From DATEZO01 sp035255485 (GTDB taxonomy: Bacteria; Pseudomonadota; Gammaproteobacteria; Burkholderiales; Burkholderiaceae_D), in the NCBI GenBank assembly GCA_035255485.1, contig DATEZO010000207.1:1-10185 (forward strand): DNA of 10,185 nt, given 5' to 3'. The notes beneath the pieces were generated by a model, which was not told the DNA's origin, made no database searches, and saw only the letters and a program-made list of their open reading frames with translations. Both the position numbers and the translations under genes were made by a program. Shown here in pieces: positions 6,434 to 10,185 of this stretch (positions are counted from its first letter, which is position 1; each line of letters starts with the position of its first letter).

Positions 6434-8260
6434 CTAGGCATCGTCTCGGCCACGGCCTCCGCTCGGGACCTCAGCCAACGTCGGCGCGGCGCTGTCGTAA
6501 ACCTTCGTTTCGATCCCGTCAAGCTTCGTCAGCAGCGCCGCGATAATGAGGTCCAGCCGCGCTTCGATGAACCGCACTAACGCATCGGCCGGTAGCTCGG
6601 ACAAGGTCTCCTGCCACTCGACGATCTCGGTGGGTACCATGTGCGTTTTCAGCACGTTGAGGAAAGCTTCGCGTGAGGCGAGCGTCGAGCCCACATACAT
6701 GCCCAAGTAGTCCAACGGGTTCTTGTTGGAAATCTTCAGGTTGGTGAGCTGCGGCAGGTAGGCGATGTTCAACAAGCTGTCCACGCGGAACTTACTGTCC
6801 AGACTCGACTTCCAGACGAAGTCGGTCGGGAAGATGTGGTGCAGGTTCGGCCGGTCGGTAAGAGTGTAGTACACGGCGTTCAACACTGGGCCGTGACCCT
6901 CAGCCCAATCCCGTGGATGGTGATAAGCGTAGAACGCCAATAGGGCGCGCGCGAGGCCACCTCGCGTCGAGTATTCGGTTAGCCGCAGTGCATTGCGATT
7001 GAGAGTGAATCCCTTGCTGAACACACCCGTTCCATCACCATCCCGGAGCTGGTCCACGTGCTGCCAGAGACCGGTGGTGTTGCTCAGAAGGTCATCCTGA
7101 TGGAAGCACGAAAACCAGAAATAGCGCTGCAACAGCGCGAGGCTGGGTGCCGGATTTTCGAAGAAGTATCCCGTCAGCGTCATATATACATAGCGGTACG
7201 GAATTAAATTCGGCCCGTTCAGGCTTAGGGTGTTGTCGAGGAAGCTTAGCGTTTTGCGCATCGCCGCCTGGGCGTTCTTCCAAACCGCCTCGATGTCCTC
7301 GGCTTTCAGTTCATTCAGATATTTGTCGGTGATGTTCAGTACCGTCGCGCGACCGTGAACCTTTTGCTGATTGAGACGCACGCAGACCGCGACCATCTGC
7401 AGGAAGGTCCAGTCGTCCAGGTGGGCGTAGTTCGACGCGCCCAAGCTGTCGCGGAATCCCTGGATCAGTTCGCGCAGATAGAAACCGGGTACACCCGTAG
7501 CCTCGTTGGGTGTCCGATAGGTCTTTGCCACTACGATGTCAAAAATGTTCAGCGGGCGCCCGGCCTGATTGACCCGTTCAAAGATCTGGCAGACTTCCGA
7601 CACTTCGATGCCGTGCAGTTCAATGAACGACAGCCGGTAGTTCGCAAGGATGCTCTGCATCTGACGCAGATGCTGACGCTCTGGAGCGTCGTAGTGCAGC
7701 GCCGACAATTTGCTGTCCAGCTTCCCGAAGTTGAACACGATGTCGTGCAACGACACGATCAGCCCGTCGTTGAAACGCTTCTGACGGCCCTTGTTGCGGA
7801 GCAGGGTACCGTCCTTATCATCGATCTCGTCCCAGAACAGGAAGCGCTCGCGGTAGCTCACGTCGTCGGTCGGCCCGTTGAGCGCCACCGACAGGTCGAT
7901 GTAGACCGCTGGATCCGTAGACTGTCCCTCGATCATGCCACCATAAATCGAGGTGTAGAGAGTGGTGGTGCGTTGCTGGCCGTCGAGGATGTAGCGGTAC
8001 TCGGCCGCATTCAGATGTTCGGTCAACACGTGTCCACCAATGCTCCGGTGGCTGTGCAGCGGCAGCGGCGTGCGCCAGACGAGGATACTACCCAGAGGAT
8101 AGAACTTGTAGACGCTGTCCCACAGCAGTTTGACGTTGCCGCGTTCCCACACCACATCGCGTTGGAATGTCGGAATTTGGTAGGATCCGGCTTGGATGTT
8201 GCCAAGGTACGTTTGAATACCGAAGTCGACCGGTTTGATCCGATCCTGATAGTTGCTCAT
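6434..8260 (-). CDS. DUF262 domain protein with C-terminal HNH-type (DUF1524-like) nuclease motif
   Basis: A 608-residue, probably cytoplasmic protein with the two-part GmrSD-type layout. The N-terminal DUF262 domain (about 10-240) shows IPTFQRDVVW (29-38), PLGSILVWR (55-63), the nucleotide-binding or hydrolysis motif DGQQRTTTLY (93-102) and FERVNQAGRPL (227-237). A helical middle follows. The C-terminal nuclease part has HHIFP (474-478), Asn498 and Asn507, and ISNKNPLDYLG (510-520), the H-H-I-[FY]-P ... N ... N..I..K.P..Y pattern of His-Me/HNH nucleases. All key residues appear intact. Relatives include GmrSD type IV restriction enzymes, which cut modified phage DNA, and SspE, which acts with DNA phosphorothioation; no ssp or modification genes are in view, so it seems to work alone. 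The start is supported by GAGGA (8269-8273 on the plus strand), eight bases upstream. A role in phage defence is inference from family and island-like context. Confidence 0.9.
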   Translation of the reverse strand: MSNYQDRIKPVDFGIQTYLGNIQAGSYQIPTFQRDVVWERGNVKLLWDSVYKFYPLGSILVWRTPLPLHSHRSIGGHVLTEHLNAAEYRYILDGQQRTTTLYTSIYGGMIEGQSTDPAVYIDLSVALNGPTDDVSYRERFLFWDEIDDKDGTLLRNKGRQKRFNDGLIVSLHDIVFNFGKLDSKLSALHYDAPERQHLRQMQSILANYRLSFIELHGIEVSEVCQIFERVNQAGRPLNIFDIVVAKTYRTPNEATGVPGFYLRELIQGFRDSLGASNYAHLDDWTFLQMVAVCVRLNQQKVHGRATVLNITDKYLNELKAEDIEAVWKNAQAAMRKTLSFLDNTLSLNGPNLIPYRYVYMTLTGYFFENPAPSLALLQRYFWFSCFHQDDLLSNTTGLWQHVDQLRDGDGTGVFSKGFTLNRNALRLTEYSTRGGLARALLAFYAYHHPRDWAEGHGPVLNAVYYTLTDRPNLHHIFPTDFVWKSSLDSKFRVDSLLNIAYLPQLTNLKISNKNPLDYLGMYVGSTLASREAFLNVLKTHMVPTEIVEWQETLSELPADALVRFIEARLDLIIAALLTKLDGIETKVYDSAAPTLAEVPSGGRGRDDA

Positions 8261-8771
8261 GCGTAGATTCCTCGTGCGAGTCTGATTTTTGTGACGATTT
8301 TCGTTTCATGCTTCGCAGCAGCGTCGCACACTGTAATTAGAGCGACGTAATGAAAAGGGCAGCCGTGTGGCTTGTCAGCCTAAAGTCGACGCTCATTGAA
8401 AAATTTAAGTGACCGTTTTTTGCCCGGATACTATGAAGACCAATAGAACCTTGCAAGCCAAGGAGTATCTGGGCTAAGTCATCAAATCGCTGGACAGAAA
8501 CGTCCAGCGTAATTCTGGCGGTTCGTTTTTTTTTGGAAATCCCATGAATATGGGAGGTGGTGTGAATAACCGCTTCTGGCCGTATGTGTCAGGTCGACGT
8601 TATTGCGATACCGGCTGCTATACACGCGGTTGGAGACCTTCGCCTGTCGGCCGTGAACTCGAACAGTCGACCCAAAGCCGCCGTTTGCTCATCCCGAAAG
8701 CAGACGATCAACGCTTTGGTTAAGCTTTGGAGCGCAGGCGCGGTGTCGCAATTGCATGTTGAACCTGGTCT
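8261..8771. other. 511-base gap upstream of the DUF262 gene
   Basis: No firm gene. The part near 8261-8360 should hold the promoter of the DUF262 gene; I see no clear sigma-70 pair. A plus-strand 14-codon frame (8433-8477, encoding MKTNRTLQAKEYLG) precedes a strong hairpin and a nine-T run (8488-8534). From 8560 on, the sequence resembles degenerate extragenic repeats: CCGCTTCTGGC (8570-8580) copies motifs at 1670 and 3194, and CCCAAAGCCGCC with GAAAGCAGACGATCAACG (8675-8713) has the repetitive look of such elements. Confidence 0.45.
8488..8534 (+). terminator. Perfect 8-bp hairpin followed by nine T, plus direction
   Basis: CGCTGGAC (8488-8495) and GTCCAGCG (8502-8509) form a perfect stem with loop AGAAAC. 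A run of nine T (8526-8534) follows 16 bases later. The second arm could instead pair through CCAG (8504-8507) with CTGG (8515-8518), a short alternative hairpin closer to the T-run. The polarity fits plus-strand transcription, although both neighbouring genes are on the minus strand. The gap between stem and T-run is too long for a textbook terminator, so this could be an operator or a small-RNA end. Confidence 0.4.
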
Positions 8772-9302
8772 TCATTTGCCACCGCCTGGAACCAAGGAGA
8801 TGAAAGTCCTGGTAGTTGTGAGGCCGTCTTGAGCGGTGACATTAGTGACTTCCACCGTGTACTCGCCACGGGTGAGGGCGACCCAACCAATGCTCCGTGT
8901 CTTTCGGTTGTCTGCATGTCCAAGTACGCAAAGCGATGTGAACTGCTCATCGACCACGATTGAACGATCCTTGGCCTTCCGAATGACAACCTGTATTGGA
9001 ATTGGCCGTCCATACTCAGGTTTGCCAGCTAGTGAGGTTGGTTCCTTGTCGCACTCTGCGCGGTAATTTCTCCCGACGATTGAGTCTTGAAGGCGCGCCT
9101 CTGTCGACGCGAACTCAAACTGCAAGACGAATTGGTAGTTTTTATCCACCGGAACCGTGAATGACGTCGCAACTGCAGCACCCGCAGCGCTGAGAGGTAG
9201 GGCCAGGTTACTGATCAACGGTGGAAACGCACAAAGACCAGCGATCCACAGTGCGGGGCCAATCGCCGCCTTTTGGCAGAGAGCGTAGGTAGCAGGTTCC
9301 AT
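8772..9302 (-). CDS. DUF5625-like exported or membrane-anchored protein
   Basis: A 176-residue protein. Residues 12-45 are hydrophobic (AAIGPALWIAGLCAFPPLI... to SAAGAAVA), forming a membrane anchor or signal peptide; no lipobox with a following mature Cys is clear. Residues 46-176 look like a beta-sandwich: TSFTVPVDKNYQFVLQFEF (46-64), a short Cys-containing loop, PIPIQVVIRKA (100-110), IVVDEQF (115-121), SIGWVALTRGEYTVEVTNV (137-155) and TTTRTFISLVPGG (162-174). The pattern of a [YF]xFxLxF strand after a VP turn, followed by 'GxxIPixV.i....', matches my recollection of DUF5625 proteins of Burkholderiales; function unknown. The ATG at 9302 is chosen because AAGG lies six bases upstream; a TTG at 9335 in frame has no ribosome site. 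It begins 63 bases after the upstream membrane-protein stop, so the pair is probably an operon. Confidence 0.75.
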   Translation of the reverse strand: MEPATYALCQKAAIGPALWIAGLCAFPPLISNLALPLSAAGAAVATSFTVPVDKNYQFVLQFEFASTEARLQDSIVGRNYRAECDKEPTSLAGKPEYGRPIPIQVVIRKAKDRSIVVDEQFTSLCVLGHADNRKTRSIGWVALTRGEYTVEVTNVTAQDGLTTTRTFISLVPGGGK

Positions 9303-9365
9303 GTAAAGCCTTACGTCTGAGATGACGTGCCGCAAAACGATCGATGTCGATGGAGGGATAAAGCG

Positions 9366-9974
9366 TCACTCTGCACCAAATAACCATCGAGCTCGTCGAC
9401 GCCAAGGGGAAGGTCCAAACCTGCGCAGAAGTTCATCCATGTCGGCAGAGGCGGCGTTCTGCTTTAACGCGAACATCAGGCCGAGAAACTCTGTGACGTG
9501 CGTAGATAGTCTTGATGACCGGTCAGGATTGTTTTGCCAGCGATCTTTAAGTTCATCCAAGGTGGAGGCCATGGTTTTCGTACCGAAAGTCCATTCGGCA
9601 GACGTTTTATGTAACTCACGCCACCGCGAAAACGCCCAATACACGTAGAGCCTGGTCGGAACGTAACCTTCATACCAGGCAAGAAACTGATCAAATTGCA
9701 GACTCCAGAACCTGTCGAAGAACACGTCAGCCTCAACCTCAGCACGCTGCAGTGACCAGGCTCCTTGTACCGCTGCGGCCGCCTCGCGATGCGCGGTCAG
9801 CAACTCGGCACGCTTTTCCTGCAGCTCGTCGACTTGCTTGTGAAAGTGAATGATCAAGTCAGCCTGCTTGTTTCGTAGTCCGAAGCGCGCATTGGCATAT
9901 ACGACGATCAGCGCGAGGATCGAAGTAGCAATTGGAACAAGCTTCCAGAAGAAGGTGTCAGTTTCCGCTGCCAT
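9366..9974 (-). CDS. N-terminally anchored membrane protein with Trp-rich cytoplasmic region
   Basis: A 202-residue protein with one N-terminal membrane helix (KLVPIATSILALIVVYANARFG, 11-32). A charged helical, probably coiled-coil segment follows (NKQADLIIHFHKQVDELQEKRAELL, 35-59). Then comes an aromatic-rich block (FFDRFWSLQFDQFLAWYEGYVPTRLYVYWAFSRWREL, 85-121) and a basic tail (RRFGPSPWRRRARWLF, 184-199). The block F-x3-FW-xLQFDQFxxW resembles a recurrent family of uncharacterised single-pass proteins; I cannot give a name. The frame is open upstream to 10061, but the ATG at 9974 is clearly the start: GGAGG (9981-9985 on the plus strand) lies six bases upstream, and the extra residues would precede the helix unnaturally. 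It is the first gene of a probable pair with the DUF5625-like gene. A perfect 12-bp inverted repeat lies 58-114 bases upstream of the start. Function unknown. Confidence 0.8.
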   Translation of the reverse strand: MAAETDTFFWKLVPIATSILALIVVYANARFGLRNKQADLIIHFHKQVDELQEKRAELLTAHREAAAAVQGAWSLQRAEVEADVFFDRFWSLQFDQFLAWYEGYVPTRLYVYWAFSRWRELHKTSAEWTFGTKTMASTLDELKDRWQNNPDRSSRLSTHVTEFLGLMFALKQNAASADMDELLRRFGPSPWRRRARWLFGAE

Positions 9975-10032
9975 ATTGAGCCTCCGAAGTACTCGTTGTC
10001 CGCGTTCGATTTTGACGCCTGACGAATAGAGC

Positions 10033-10088
10033 TTATCTGCCGCTCCAATGCCGCAAGCCAAGTCCGCCCAAGTTGCAGCGGCAGATAA
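10033..10088. repeat. Perfect 12-bp inverted repeat with attC-like flanks
   Basis: TTATCTGCCGCT (10033-10044) and AGCGGCAGATAA (10077-10088) are exact inverted copies separated by 32 bases; inside, GCAA (10053-10056) can pair with TTGC (10073-10076). Outside, GTTGGGC (10094-10100) fits the integron R' core GTTRRRY, and GCCTGAC (10017-10023) fits the opposite RYYYAAC core except at one base. These two can pair with G-T wobbles. This resembles an integron attC folded site but could equally be a dyad operator, a small hairpin RNA or a transposon relic. The repeat is seen; the attC reading is speculative. Confidence 0.5.
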
Positions 10089-10100
10089 ACGCTGTTGGGC

Positions 10101-10185
10101 TGAACCACCGTCGCCGGCGGAGGTTATGGGGATTGTAAGCCGGACTGCTGTTGGATTGGCAAGGGGATCGGATGCCGGCCGATCA
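10101..10185. other. Right edge, no supported gene
   Basis: A plus-strand ATG at 10126 is open to the edge of the window (20 codons). Its only GGAGG (10119-10123) is two bases away, too close for a normal ribosome site, and the peptide is not recognisable. It may be the beginning of a gene continuing outside, but nothing more can be said. Confidence 0.2.

Noticed and set aside
7355..8266. 303-codon plus-strand open frame opposite the DUF262 gene
   Set aside because: Fully antisense to a protein with clear conserved motifs; the frame is kept open by the codon bias of the real gene, and the peptide shows no family features.
8562..8723. 53-codon plus-strand GTG frame with GGGAGG four bases upstream
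   Set aside because: The translation (Arg- and Ser-rich, ending LIPKADDQRFG) looks like translated extragenic repeat. It is unconfirmed and overlaps the dispersed motif.
8692..8766. Minus-strand GCTTAAC...AAGCGTT with upstream GTTCAAC, resembling a second integron attC site
   Set aside because: The core-like strings are present, but the arms between them cannot pair and the R' string is GTTGATC, which breaks the GTTRRRY consensus; probably chance.
9908..10108. 66-codon minus-strand frame through the inverted repeat at 10033-10088
   Set aside because: It overlaps the start of the well-supported membrane-protein gene in another frame and reads through both repeat arms; no ribosome site.
1..10185. 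CRISPR array, tRNA, rRNA or complete insertion sequence
   Set aside because: No regularly spaced direct repeats, no cloverleaf-like tRNA sequence and no transposase frame were seen.

Overview
The window looks like an accessory stretch of a proteobacterial chromosome or large plasmid, most likely from the Burkholderiales. This is inferred from moderately high GC, from the family types (a very short tyrosine recombinase, DUF2339, a LiaI-like protein, DUF5625) and from degenerate extragenic repeats. No rRNA, tRNA, CRISPR array or complete insertion sequence is visible. The species cannot be fixed from this sequence.

Layout. The left end carries two plus-strand genes: a 208-residue tyrosine recombinase with a full set of candidate catalytic residues (20-646), then a dihydrofolate-reductase/RibD-C family protein (977-1543). 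From 1778 to 9974 every supported gene is on the minus strand. In transcription order, from the right, these are: a membrane-anchored coiled-coil protein (9974-9366) followed 63 bases later by a DUF5625-like exported or membrane protein (9302-8772), probably one operon; a stand-alone DUF262 protein with a C-terminal HHIFP nuclease motif (8260-6434), a GmrSD/SspE-like candidate defence nuclease; a small LiaI-like two-helix membrane protein (6151-5954) followed 58 bases later by a large polytopic DUF2339 protein (5895-3397); an unrecognised 220-residue protein (2965-2303); and a low-complexity Ala/Ser/Thr/Lys-rich 133-residue protein (2179-1778).

Genes are separated by unusually roomy non-coding gaps (330, 431, about 280 and about 510 bases). 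These gaps hold short inverted repeats and scattered copies of a GCTTCTGGCCG-type degenerate motif. The LiaI-like/DUF2339 pair resembles resident envelope genes. The recombinase, the DUF262 protein and the DUF5625 pair look like accessory cargo.

Best candidates for something undescribed: the two-gene membrane-anchor plus DUF5625 unit, preceded by a perfect 12-bp inverted repeat with integron-attC-like flanks; the stand-alone DUF262-HNH nuclease; and a 36-base hairpin that abuts the ribosome-binding site of the LiaI-like gene. No complete, obviously new multi-gene machine can be demonstrated from the sequence alone.
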